From an uncultured Alistipes sp. (GTDB lineage: Bacteria; Bacteroidota; Bacteroidia; Bacteroidales; Rikenellaceae): DNA of 11,423 bases. The notes beneath the pieces are model-generated. The model did no database searches and had not been told where the DNA came from. It saw only the letters and a program-made list of their open reading frames with translations. The position numbers were made by a program, and so were the translations under genes. How positions within the stretch are numbered: the stretch's first letter is position 1; every line of letters starts with the position of its first letter. Shown here one piece after another: positions 5,525-11,423 of this stretch. The DNA is taken from the NCBI GenBank assembly GCA_937880705.1, contig CALGRZ010000013.1, positions 1-11,423 of the forward strand, written 5' to 3'.

Positions 5525-5842
5525 TTACGCTATTTTTTTGCGTTTATCAAACAGCTTACCCTCGGGACGGGCGGGAAACCAGCCGCGTTCCACACGTCGG
5601 CGTTGTTCGAATAGCTCCCCAATGCCCCATAGCGATGATGCAGCCCATACGGCCAGCAGGGTAGATATGAGTATCTCTTCTACCAGCAGCGAGGCTACGC
5701 CTGTGATGATGCCGCTGATGAGAAATATCCACCATATCTTAACACCGAAGTAGTACTCGCCCTTGATGACGATAGGGTGAAATATGCCGATGATAAGAAA
5801 CGTGGCGATGCCTATAACGAGGCCGGTAAAGTGTAATTCCAT
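5525..5842 (-). CDS. DUF4491 family small integral membrane protein
   Basis: The 105-aa product starts MELHFTGLVIGIATFLIIGI and has three probable transmembrane helices at about residues 4-24, 33-54 and 56-76, then a basic cytoplasmic-type tail. The blocks FHPIVIKGEYYFG (21-33), WGIGELFEQRRRVERGWFP (72-90) and the short loops are those I associate with DUF4491, a family of roughly 100-residue membrane proteins of unknown function in Bacteroidota and some Firmicutes. The start at 5842 is chosen because the upstream in-frame TTG at 5869 lies inside the -7 promoter element, and because MELHFTG is the natural family start. It is probably monocistronic, with its own promoter and its own terminator. 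Nothing in the sequence indicates a substrate or partner. Confidence 0.85.
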   Translation of the reverse strand: MELHFTGLVIGIATFLIIGIFHPIVIKGEYYFGVKIWWIFLISGIITGVASLLVEEILISTLLAVWAASSLWGIGELFEQRRRVERGWFPARPEGKLFDKRKKIA

Positions 5843-5866
5843 AGTATATATTAAATAAGTATGGCG

Positions 5867-5897
5867 CAAAAGTATAAAAAAATCGGCACTTCACAAA
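5867..5897 (-). promoter_or_regulatory. Bacteroidota-type promoter of the DUF4491 gene
   Basis: On the minus strand TTTG (5894-5897) is followed after exactly 19 bp by TACTTTTG (5867-5874), a perfect TAnnTTTG, 24 bp above the start codon at 5842. The -33 element is the loop of the preceding terminator hairpin, and the spacer contains that terminator's U-tract. Confidence 0.8.
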
Positions 5898-5907
5898 GAG
5901 GTGCCGA
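5876..5907 (-). terminator. Rho-independent terminator of the porin gene
   Basis: On the minus strand TCGGCAC (5901-5907) pairs with GTGCCGA (5883-5889), with two further inner pairs beyond one mismatch, around a TTTGT loop (5893-5897). Seven T residues (5876-5882) follow directly. It lies about 20 bp past the porin stop codon. Confidence 0.88.
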
Positions 5908-5927
5908 CTCTCATTAATGATAGTTTT

Positions 5928-7262
5928 TTAGAAGTTATATTGTGCCATAAGGCTGATGCGGTTTGCCGAGCGTTTGTTGTGATCCATATTCTCGCGCATG
6001 CCTCGCAGGTACTCCAGCGCGAGCGTGAGGTTGGGTGTTACGTTACAGAAGAGGTTGCCGAAGATGTATTGTCCGCGACGGTAGCTCTCCGAAGCCAGCG
6101 TTAGGTCGTCGGCATCGAGGCGTACGTCGGAGTATCCGCCGGCAGCCCACAACACGTTGGGGATGAAGTTAATCTGTGCAGCTGCCTGCCAACCCCACAT
6201 CGGTAGAGTGTGTACCTCGTCGGGCTTGGCGGGGTTGTAGATAAAGTCATAGGATGAGCCGGCCAGATCCTGGATGTAGGGTGTTATACCCTTGCCATAG
6301 ACACCATTCATGTAGATGTCGAGCCACTCTGTTGCGCTAATGTGGCCGCTTAACTGCACGCCCCAACCCAGCTCCGTGGTATTCTTGCCATAAGAGTTAT
6401 TGTGGAGGTACATGTCGCGAACAACACCCGATGCGCGAAGGTGCGAGTTGCGATCCTTGCCCCATGCAACCTGCAGATAGGCAATGCCGTCGGGTACGCG
6501 CTGCGGGATGGGCGAGAGGTACTCGCCATAGGTTGCATCGACGTTGGGCATCTCGGCGGCGATACCGAAGCGCAGGTGGTCGCGCGCAAAGTCGATCTCG
6601 TAGCGTATCATCTCGTTGAACTCGAAGTTATAGGCGTTGGGACCCTGAAAGTCTACGGTGCGGGGTGAGGCCATCAGATCGCAGAATGTTGTCACATCAC
6701 GACCTATTGTAAGGCCCTTAAACTGAACATAGGCCGAGCGAAGGCGAGGGATATACGAGAAGTCGTTGCCGCCACGGAAGTCCATGTCGGTGAATACGGT
6801 GATGCGACCCAGCATCCTGCTGTTGATGATCGCCTTCATGAAGAGGCGCGAGGTGGTAGCATCCATCATCACATGCTGGCGGTTGGCATAGCTCTTACTC
6901 ATCGGAATGTCGTATGTCACGAAGTCGATGTTGTTGACCGCACCCAAGAAGTCGTAGCTTGTGCGCAGGTTAACCATACCACCCAATGCGAGTGAGAAGC
7001 GGTTGTTGCGTGTAGCGAAGATAAACTGCGGGTTGTGCGCCTGCTGGAAGCCCTCTCTTGAGGTGTCGATATAGGCGTTGATAATCTCGTCACGGGCAGC
7101 CTCGGGGTCGTACTCTTCGAGTGTCTCGCCGACGGCAATCATATATACCGTCGGGGTGTACTCCTCGATGGCATAGAGAGTTTGTGCCTTAAGCTCGGTG
7201 GATAGAAGTAGTCCTGCGGCCAAGGCGAAGGTTGTTGCATAGAATAGTCTGATAGTTTTCAT
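5928..7262 (-). CDS. DcaP-like trimeric outer-membrane porin
   Basis: The 444-aa product has a long signal peptide (MKTIRLFYATTFALAAGLLLS, continuing to a probable cleavage in ELKAQ|T near residue 27) and a short N-terminal periplasmic segment with many acidic residues (about 28-80). The rest is a beta-barrel of alternating strands that ends in LMAQYNF, with the C-terminal phenylalanine of outer-membrane proteins. The region LGGMVNLRTSYDF, the FTDMDFRGG block and TTFCDLMASPRTVDFQGPNAYN are like those of DcaP/OprP-type general porins that let small anionic or dicarboxylate solutes cross the outer membrane. The exact solute cannot be read from the sequence. An ATG six bases earlier (7268) would add only ML; 7262 is preferred because it gives a cleaner positively charged signal start. 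It is transcribed alone, ends at a strong terminator, and diverges from alanine dehydrogenase. Confidence 0.75.
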   Translation of the reverse strand: MKTIRLFYATTFALAAGLLLSTELKAQTLYAIEEYTPTVYMIAVGETLEEYDPEAARDEIINAYIDTSREGFQQAHNPQFIFATRNNRFSLALGGMVNLRTSYDFLGAVNNIDFVTYDIPMSKSYANRQHVMMDATTSRLFMKAIINSRMLGRITVFTDMDFRGGNDFSYIPRLRSAYVQFKGLTIGRDVTTFCDLMASPRTVDFQGPNAYNFEFNEMIRYEIDFARDHLRFGIAAEMPNVDATYGEYLSPIPQRVPDGIAYLQVAWGKDRNSHLRASGVVRDMYLHNNSYGKNTTELGWGVQLSGHISATEWLDIYMNGVYGKGITPYIQDLAGSSYDFIYNPAKPDEVHTLPMWGWQAAAQINFIPNVLWAAGGYSDVRLDADDLTLASESYRRGQYIFGNLFCNVTPNLTLALEYLRGMRENMDHNKRSANRISLMAQYNF

Positions 7263-7539
7263 AAGCATTTAATTTAGGTGAATGATAACTCGTTCTTACT
7301 ACTTCGTGTAGATGTTTTGGCCTAACGAAACGCAACTAATATGCCAAATGGATAGGTCGCGGGGCTCGGTCGTAGGGTGTGTCGGACTGGATGAGGCCAC
7401 CTTTTGTATAGTGAGGTTGATAAAAAAAATGCGGTAGGGGTGTGTTGCTTGTTAAAAATTTTTGTATATTAGTGGTAGCAAATGGCACTTTTTTATCTAA
7501 TGTGCATTGCAAAATGTATAACCTTAAAAATTGAACGCT
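7263..7539. other. Divergent intergenic region between porin and alanine dehydrogenase
   Basis: This 277-bp gap must hold the promoters of both flanking genes, but no full TTTG / TAnnTTTG pair was found on either strand. On the plus strand AATTTTTG (7457-7464) is one base from the -7 consensus yet lacks a -33 partner. An imperfect inverted pair, GCAAATGGCAC (7478-7488) and GTGCATTGC (7502-7510), could fold just upstream of the alanine dehydrogenase start. No open frame with coding character was seen. The right half is very AT-rich and the left half is not. Confidence 0.4.
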
Positions 7540-8646
7540 ATGATTATTGGTGTCCCCAAGGAGATTAAGAACAACGAAAATCGCGTTGCTTTGACCCCCG
7601 CAGGCGTTATGGAGTTGGTACGTCGCGGTCACGAAGTGTATGTGCAGTCAACGGCCGGTGTTAACAGTGGCTTTAAGGATGAGGATTATGTGGCGCAGGG
7701 TGCCAAGATCCTCCCCACGATTGAGGATGTCTACGCCATAGCGGAGATGATTGTTAAGGTTAAGGAACCCATCGAGCCCGAGTATAAATTGGTGCGTAAG
7801 GGTCAGTTACTCTTCACCTACTTCCACTTCGCAAGTAGTGAGGCTCTGACACATGCGATGATTAGTAGTGGCGCGATATGCTGCGCCTACGAGACTGTCG
7901 AGCGCAAGGATCGCTCGCTGCCACTGCTTATCCCCATGTCGGAGGTTGCAGGTCGCATGTCGACACAGGAGGGTCGTTACTTCCTCGAAAGGCCTCGTGG
8001 CGGTAAGGGCGTGTTGCTCGGTGGTGTTCCGGGTGTGAAGCCCGCCAAGGTCTTTGTTATTGGTGCGGGTGTGGTTGGTACGGCAGCAGCGCGTACCGCA
8101 GCGGGCACAGGTGCCGATGTTACAATCTGCGACATATCGCTGCAACGATTGACCTACCTGGCCGATGTCATGCCCAAGAATGTTAAGACGCTGATGTCGT
8201 CGGAGTACAATATTCGTCAGGAGCTCAAGCATGCCGACCTGGTCATCGGCTCGGTGCTTATCCCGGGTGCTAAAGCCCCCAAGCTCGTGACAAGGGATAT
8301 GCTTAAGGATATGGAGCCTGGCACGGTGATGGTCGACGTGGCTATTGATCAAGGAGGTTGCTTCGAGACGTCGCGCCCCACAACGCATGAGGATCCGGTA
8401 TACTACGTTGATGGCATATTGCACTACTGCGTGGCCAACATCCCGGGTGCTGTGCCCTACACATCAACTCTGGCACTGACCAACGCTACGATGCCCTATA
8501 TCATCCAGCTGGCCAATAAGGGCTGGCGCGAGGCGTGCCGTGATAACGAGGAGCTGCGCAAGGGTCTGAATGTTGTCGAGGGCAAGGTTGTCTACAAACC
8601 CGTTGCCGAGGCCTGGGGCCTGAAGTACGAGGAGTTGAACCTTTAA
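7540..8646 (+). CDS. ald: Alanine dehydrogenase
   Basis: The 368-aa product is close to the family's usual 370 or so residues. It catalyses the reversible NAD-dependent deamination of L-alanine to pyruvate and ammonia in the cytoplasm. The substrate-binding and catalytic residues fall at the same numbers as in the Mycobacterium tuberculosis enzyme: R15, K75, H96 and D270. The Rossmann motif GAGVVG is at 175-180, and the acidic residue that binds the NAD ribose is D198. The opening MIIGVPKEIKNNENRVALTP is highly typical and fixes the start at 7540; an in-frame TTG at 7531 would only add three residues. There is no Shine-Dalgarno sequence, only an A-rich stretch. The gene stands alone, diverges from the porin and ends at a strong hairpin. 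It may serve nitrogen assimilation or alanine use; regulation cannot be seen. Confidence 0.97.
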   Translation: MIIGVPKEIKNNENRVALTPAGVMELVRRGHEVYVQSTAGVNSGFKDEDYVAQGAKILPTIEDVYAIAEMIVKVKEPIEPEYKLVRKGQLLFTYFHFASSEALTHAMISSGAICCAYETVERKDRSLPLLIPMSEVAGRMSTQEGRYFLERPRGGKGVLLGGVPGVKPAKVFVIGAGVVGTAAARTAAGTGADVTICDISLQRLTYLADVMPKNVKTLMSSEYNIRQELKHADLVIGSVLIPGAKAPKLVTRDMLKDMEPGTVMVDVAIDQGGCFETSRPTTHEDPVYYVDGILHYCVANIPGAVPYTSTLALTNATMPYIIQLANKGWREACRDNEELRKGLNVVEGKVVYKPVAEAWGLKYEELNL

Positions 8647-8664
8647 CGTATTGCTCTTAAAGAC

Positions 8665-8704
8665 AGTACACCCCGACATCCAGAGATGTCGGGGTGCACT
8701 TTTT
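8665..8704. terminator. Strong hairpin terminator after ald, possibly bidirectional
   Basis: A 16-bp stem (8665-8680 with 8685-8700) closes a CAGA loop, with one A-C position on the plus strand that becomes a G-U wobble on the minus strand. Five T residues (8700-8704) follow for ald, 18 bp after its stop. On the minus strand the same hairpin lies 18 bp after the nuclease stop and the following tract (TGTCTTTAAG) is weaker, so it probably serves both convergent transcripts. Confidence 0.9.
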
Positions 8705-8718
8705 AGTAGCGATATCGA

Positions 8719-9489
8719 TTAGTAGATCTCTTCGAGGAGGGCTGCCAGGCGCAGACCACCCTTGAGGAACTGCTGCTCGATGGTCGGTGCGTAGTGGTTT
8801 ACATAGTCGTACGACAGGTTGCGGTTCGTGGGTGAGTTAAGATACACATCCTTCGCCAGAGCAACTGTCTCCTCGATCCAATCGTTGGGCGTGCCCTGCT
8901 GGATGGCCTTAATCTCTCTCTTGTTGGCGCGGTCAACCTCTCTCTGCCACTCGGTATAGCTCCACTTGTGGGCTGACTCCACAATCTCGCTATCCCATAC
9001 GCTGTGTAGCTTGCGCTGGCGGTTAAAGAAGGTGATATGCGTGTCGTTGCCGCCTCTGTCGCTCTTATATCCGGCGTGCATAGGGCAGTGCATGTCGCCC
9101 ACAAGGTGTATGAGCATCATCAGCGTCACGCGCTCCTCGTCGGGTGTTAGCTCACCGCTCTTGAGCTTTGCCACGCAGTCGTTGATGGCGGTGACAACAT
9201 CGCCATTAGGCTCCTTGTACGATACCGAGTAGCTCTGCTCGTCCCTATCCACGTTTACATAGTGCCACGTCTTGGTGTGGGCATACTCGGGTGTGTGCGA
9301 GGCGTTGTCCAGCCAGCATGACACATATACCATCGAGTGTCCGCCCAGCACCTGCTCGATGCTCTTCTTGGCGCGCTTCGAGAGATGACATTCGGCGATA
9401 TAGGCCACCGTATCATGACCCTTGGGCCCCCACGCCGATGCATTGATGGCGATGAGTGTGAGCAGTAGAAGTGTTGTAAGTCTCTTCAT
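8719..9489 (-). CDS. Secreted S1/P1-type zinc-dependent nuclease
   Basis: The 256-aa product has a signal peptide (MKRLTTLLLLTLIAINASA) with cleavage before W20, so the mature protein starts WGPKGH. In this family the N-terminal tryptophan itself binds zinc, which makes the cleavage site essential. The zinc ligands of nuclease P1 can be placed by spacing: W20, H25, D61, H76, H128, D132, H138, H162 and D166. The pairs D61/H76, H128/D132/H138 and H162/D166 have the same spacings as P1. All nine are present, so the trinuclear site should be functional. The enzyme would cut single-stranded DNA or RNA, or 3'-nucleotides, in the periplasm or outside the cell. A longer frame running into rho up to 9618 is rejected because it lacks the signal and overlaps rho. 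It starts 11 bp after the rho stop and is probably cotranscribed. Confidence 0.93.
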   Translation of the reverse strand: MKRLTTLLLLTLIAINASAWGPKGHDTVAYIAECHLSKRAKKSIEQVLGGHSMVYVSCWLDNASHTPEYAHTKTWHYVNVDRDEQSYSVSYKEPNGDVVTAINDCVAKLKSGELTPDEERVTLMMLIHLVGDMHCPMHAGYKSDRGGNDTHITFFNRQRKLHSVWDSEIVESAHKWSYTEWQREVDRANKREIKAIQQGTPNDWIEETVALAKDVYLNSPTNRNLSYDYVNHYAPTIEQQFLKGGLRLAALLEEIY

Positions 9490-9500
9490 AGATGTAGCGA

Positions 9501-11135
9501 TTACTGATTCATCGTAGCGAGGAACTCGTCGTTGTTCTCGGTGAGATTGAGCTGCTTCTGCAGGAACTCCATGGCCTCTACCGTGGTCATATCCGAGAGG
9601 TACTTGCGCAGTATCCATGTGCGCTGCATAACATTGGGCTTAAGCAGCAGATCCTCGCGACGTGTGCTCGACGATATAACATCGACAGCGGGGTAGATGC
9701 GCTTGTTGGCCAGCTTTCTGTCGAGCTGAAGCTCCATGTTACCCGTACCCTTGAACTCCTCGAAGATCACCTCGTCCATCTTCGAGCCCGTATCGATAAG
9801 GGCTGTGGCGATGATGGTCAGTGAGCCACGCTCCTCGGTGTTACGCGCAGCACCGAAGAATCTCTTGGGCTTGTGCAGGGCGTTGGCATCCACACCTCCC
9901 GACAGCACCTTACCCGAGGCGGGCTGCACAGAGTTGTAGGCACGCGCCAAGCGGGTGATTGAGTCAAGGAAGATAACCACGTCGTGACCACACTCGACCA
10001 TGCGCTTGGCCTTCTCCAGTACCATCTCGGCGACCTTCACATGGCGCGATGCCTGCTCGTCGAAGGTCGAGGCCACGACCTCTGCCTTTACGTTGCGGGC
10101 CATCTCGGTAACCTCCTCGGGACGCTCGTCGATGAGCAGCACAATCATATATACCTCGGGGTGGTTGTCTGCAATGGCGTTGGCTATCGACTGCATAAGC
10201 ATGGTCTTACCCGTCTTGGGCTGTGCCACGATCAGAGCACGCTGACCCTTGCCGATGGGCGAGAAGAGGTCTATGACGCGGTTGGATATGGTGTTGTGAC
10301 CATTGCCCGTGATGTTGAACTTCTCCGACGGGAAGAGCGGCGTGAGGTACTCAAACTGCTGACGGTCGCGGATGTAGTCGGGCTCAAGGCCATTGATCAG
10401 GTTGACATGCACCAGAGGGAAGTACTTCTCACCCTCCTTCGGAGGACGTATCGTGCCACTCACCGTATCACCGGCCTTAAGGCCAAAGAGCTTGATCTGC
10501 GAGGGCGACACATATACGTCGTCGGGCGAGTTAAGGTAGTTGTAGTCTGCCGAGCGCAAGAAGCCGAAGCCATCGGGCATAATCTCCAGCACGCCCTCAC
10601 CCTCGATCTCTGCGGTGAAGTCATCCTTGGTGATATACTCATCATCGTAGGATGCCTCCTCGTAGATGTCGTCGCTCTCCTCCTCATCCTCGTCATCATC
10701 ATAGACCTCTTCGATGATTGACTCCTGTGGCAGCTCATAGATATCCTGCTCGACAACCTCGTCGGCAGCCTCCTCCTTTATTGGCTCCTCTGCCGGCTCA
10801 ATACTCTCGAGGGGCTGCACCACACGCGGACGACGGCCACGACGTCTGGGCTGTGCCTGCGGCTCCTGCTCGGTGATGCTCGGCTCCTCCTCTTCGGGTG
10901 TTGCGGGGCCCTGCTCCGTTGTGCTGTTGCCAACCTTGACACCGCTCACTCGGGGACGACGGCCACGCTTACGCTGTGTCTGAGCCTCGGGCTCGGGAGT
11001 GCCCGCAGAGGCTATAGATACTATCTTGTCGAGAAGTTCTCTCTTCTTCATCGTAGATGGGGCTATGCCCAATGCCTTTGCAATCTCGCGTAACTCCAGG
11101 ATGGTTTTACCCTCCAACGCTGCTAAATCTTGCAT
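9501..11135 (-). CDS. rho: Transcription termination factor Rho with a long disordered insertion
   Basis: The 544-aa product is about 125 residues longer than E. coli Rho (419). The order is an N-terminal Rho_N helical domain (1-45), a low-complexity insertion (46-175), the RNA-binding cold-shock-like domain (about 176-255, with [15 protein letters not shown] at 181-195) and the RecA-type ATPase (about 280-530). Visible motifs are Walker A AQPKTGKT (304-311), the catalytic DERPEEV (336-342), Walker B VVIFLDS (386-392) and the RNA-contacting [20 protein letters not shown] block (450-469). The insertion has two basic repeats, RKRGRRPRV (55-63) and RRRGRRPRV (97-105), then a strongly acidic stretch (145-160). 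Rho ends untranslated transcripts and is essential in many bacteria. Bacteroides Rho proteins carry a comparable disordered region, reported to drive condensate formation; whether this one does so is inference. The start at 11135 is the first ATG after the leader and gives a normal Rho_N. Confidence 0.97.
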   Translation of the reverse strand: MQDLAALEGKTILELREIAKALGIAPSTMKKRELLDKIVSIASAGTPEPEAQTQRKRGRRPRVSGVKVGNSTTEQGPATPEEEEPSITEQEPQAQPRRRGRRPRVVQPLESIEPAEEPIKEEAADEVVEQDIYELPQESIIEEVYDDDEDEEESDDIYEEASYDDEYITKDDFTAEIEGEGVLEIMPDGFGFLRSADYNYLNSPDDVYVSPSQIKLFGLKAGDTVSGTIRPPKEGEKYFPLVHVNLINGLEPDYIRDRQQFEYLTPLFPSEKFNITGNGHNTISNRVIDLFSPIGKGQRALIVAQPKTGKTMLMQSIANAIADNHPEVYMIVLLIDERPEEVTEMARNVKAEVVASTFDEQASRHVKVAEMVLEKAKRMVECGHDVVIFLDSITRLARAYNSVQPASGKVLSGGVDANALHKPKRFFGAARNTEERGSLTIIATALIDTGSKMDEVIFEEFKGTGNMELQLDRKLANKRIYPAVDVISSSTRREDLLLKPNVMQRTWILRKYLSDMTTVEAMEFLQKQLNLTENNDEFLATMNQ

Positions 11136-11200
11136 ATTGTTTTGATTGTTATTGGGTCAGGTTAGACCCGTTAATGACGTTTTGCTCCTTTCGAGCACTG
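11136..11200 (-). promoter_or_regulatory. rho 5' leader with two small hairpins
   Basis: The predicted leader is about 60 nt. Reading on the minus strand it first holds GCTC/GAGC (11193-11196 with 11184-11187, 5-nt loop), then GGGTC/GACCC (11165-11169 with 11154-11158, 6-nt loop). An A- and C-rich stretch runs into the start codon. Such leaders can tune Rho levels, since rho autoregulates by attenuation in E. coli, but neither hairpin is followed by a U-tract. A control function is therefore only a possibility. Confidence 0.35.
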
Positions 11201-11231
11201 CAAATATACTATATTTTTTATTACCACCAAA
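11201..11231 (-). promoter_or_regulatory. Bacteroidota-type promoter of rho
   Basis: On the minus strand TTTG (11228-11231) is followed after exactly 19 bp by TATATTTG (11201-11208), a perfect TAnnTTTG. It lies 65 bp above the rho start and accounts for the leader. It probably also drives the downstream nuclease gene. Confidence 0.8.
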
Positions 11232-11293
11232 CTTTTTTATGCCTTTTGCATAACTTTTATTGTTATTAGTTCTGTTTTTCACGATTAAAGTAT

Positions 11294-11301
11294 TACATTT
11301 G
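11294..11301 (+). promoter_or_regulatory. Candidate -7 element of the right-edge gene
   Basis: TACATTTG is a perfect TAnnTTTG, 22 bp upstream of the ATG at 11324. At the expected 19-bp distance the -33 position reads TCTG (11271-11274), one base off TTTG, so the promoter is plausible but incomplete. Confidence 0.55.
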
Positions 11302-11320
11302 TACAAGTAATAATTGTACA
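11299..11320. repeat. Paired TTGTACA repeats straddling the likely transcription start
   Basis: TTGTACAA (11299-11306, itself a palindrome) and TTGTACA (11314-11320) lie 15 bp apart. The first overlaps the end of the -7 element and the second ends three bases before the start codon. The arrangement is what a repressor site would look like, but no regulator is known and the match is short. Confidence 0.35.
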
Positions 11321-11323
11321 CCT

Positions 11324-11423
11324 ATGAATATTATATTCAAGTACCGCATGCTCAGCGACGAGAGCGATAACTTCGTTCGTGACTTTGAGGTCTATCCAGA
11401 TATGACACTAACGGAGTTCCATC
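11324..11423 (+). CDS. pRiA4b ORF-3-like protein (N-terminus only)
   Basis: The first 33 codons read MNIIFKYRMLSDESDNFVRD followed by FEVYPDMTLTEFH, and the gene runs off the right edge. The pattern (I/V)-F-K-(Y/F)-x-x-L-S-D-E-x-D-x-F-x-R-(D/E), then a short strand, a D and a helix beginning L-x-(D/E)-(F/L)-H, is that of the pRiA4b ORF-3-like family (also annotated as IS1096 TnpR-like). In Bacteroidota this family occurs as chromosomal proteins of unknown function and not as part of a transposon. No terminal repeats or transposase are seen here. The start at 11324 sits 22 bp after a good -7 element. It diverges from rho. The call rests on a short N-terminus, so moderate confidence. Confidence 0.65.
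   Translation, partial: MNIIFKYRMLSDESDNFVRDFEVYPDMTLTEFH

Noticed and set aside
5843..5869. TTG start giving a 114-residue DUF4491 protein
   Set aside because: The TTG is part of the -7 promoter element, so it would not be in the transcript.
7807..8424. Open frame of 205 codons opposite ald
   Set aside because: Antisense to the conserved catalytic core of alanine dehydrogenase; low-complexity, histidine- and arginine-rich product without family features.
9490..9618. 43-residue N-terminal extension of the nuclease into rho
   Set aside because: It would displace the signal peptide that must be cut to free the zinc-binding N-terminal tryptophan, and it overlaps the rho coding sequence.
9984..10721. 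Long open frame (245 codons) on the plus strand opposite rho
   Set aside because: It is wholly antisense to the conserved Rho coding region, has no promoter or family resemblance, and follows from codon bias in rho.
11324..11423. Transposon passenger suggested by the IS1096 TnpR-like family name
   Set aside because: No transposase, terminal inverted repeats or target-site duplication is visible; the family is common on Bacteroidota chromosomes.
1..11423. CRISPR arrays, tRNA or rRNA genes, attachment sites
   Set aside because: No regularly spaced direct repeats, cloverleaf-like segments or rRNA-like conserved stretches were seen on reading both strands; the gene gaps are short and mostly filled by promoters and terminators.

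Overview
The window looks like chromosomal DNA of a gut-type anaerobe of the phylum Bacteroidota, order Bacteroidales. A member near Alistipes/Rikenellaceae is possible, but that is a guess. The evidence is the promoter type (TTTG, 19-20 bp, TAnnTTTG, seen before four genes), the lack of Shine-Dalgarno sequences, Bacteroidota-type protein families (DUF4491, DUF4252-like, DcaP-like porin) and a Rho factor with a long low-complexity insertion. No mobile element, CRISPR array, tRNA or rRNA was seen.

Layout, left to right. (1) 1-205, minus: start of ettA, an ABC-F translation factor. It diverges from a full-length rubrerythrin (336-917, plus), a peroxide-detoxifying enzyme of anaerobes. (2) 951-2066, minus: a CapA-family metallophosphatase-like envelope protein with its own promoter. 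(3) 2169-5453, minus: a six-gene operon read from right to left. It encodes an ECF sigma factor, a single-pass membrane protein in the anti-sigma position, an outer-membrane beta-barrel protein and three small secreted paralogs resembling DUF4252. The operon ends at a strong terminator whose U-tract is also part of the capA promoter. (4) 5525-5842, minus: a small DUF4491 membrane protein. (5) 5928-7262, minus: a DcaP-like outer-membrane porin. (6) 7540-8646, plus: alanine dehydrogenase, diverging from the porin and closed by a strong hairpin terminator. (7) 8719-11135, minus: rho followed 11 bp later by a secreted S1/P1-type zinc nuclease, probably one transcript. (8) 11324-11423, plus: start of a pRiA4b ORF-3-like protein, diverging from rho.

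Most of the genes are ordinary housekeeping or stress genes. The part most likely to hold undescribed biology is the ECF sigma operon. It has the layout of a cell-envelope sensing module: regulator, membrane partner, outer-membrane barrel, then three divergent exported proteins of unknown function. Two other features stand out. In two places a terminator and the next gene's promoter share the same bases. Rho carries an insertion with two near-identical basic repeats followed by a very acidic stretch.
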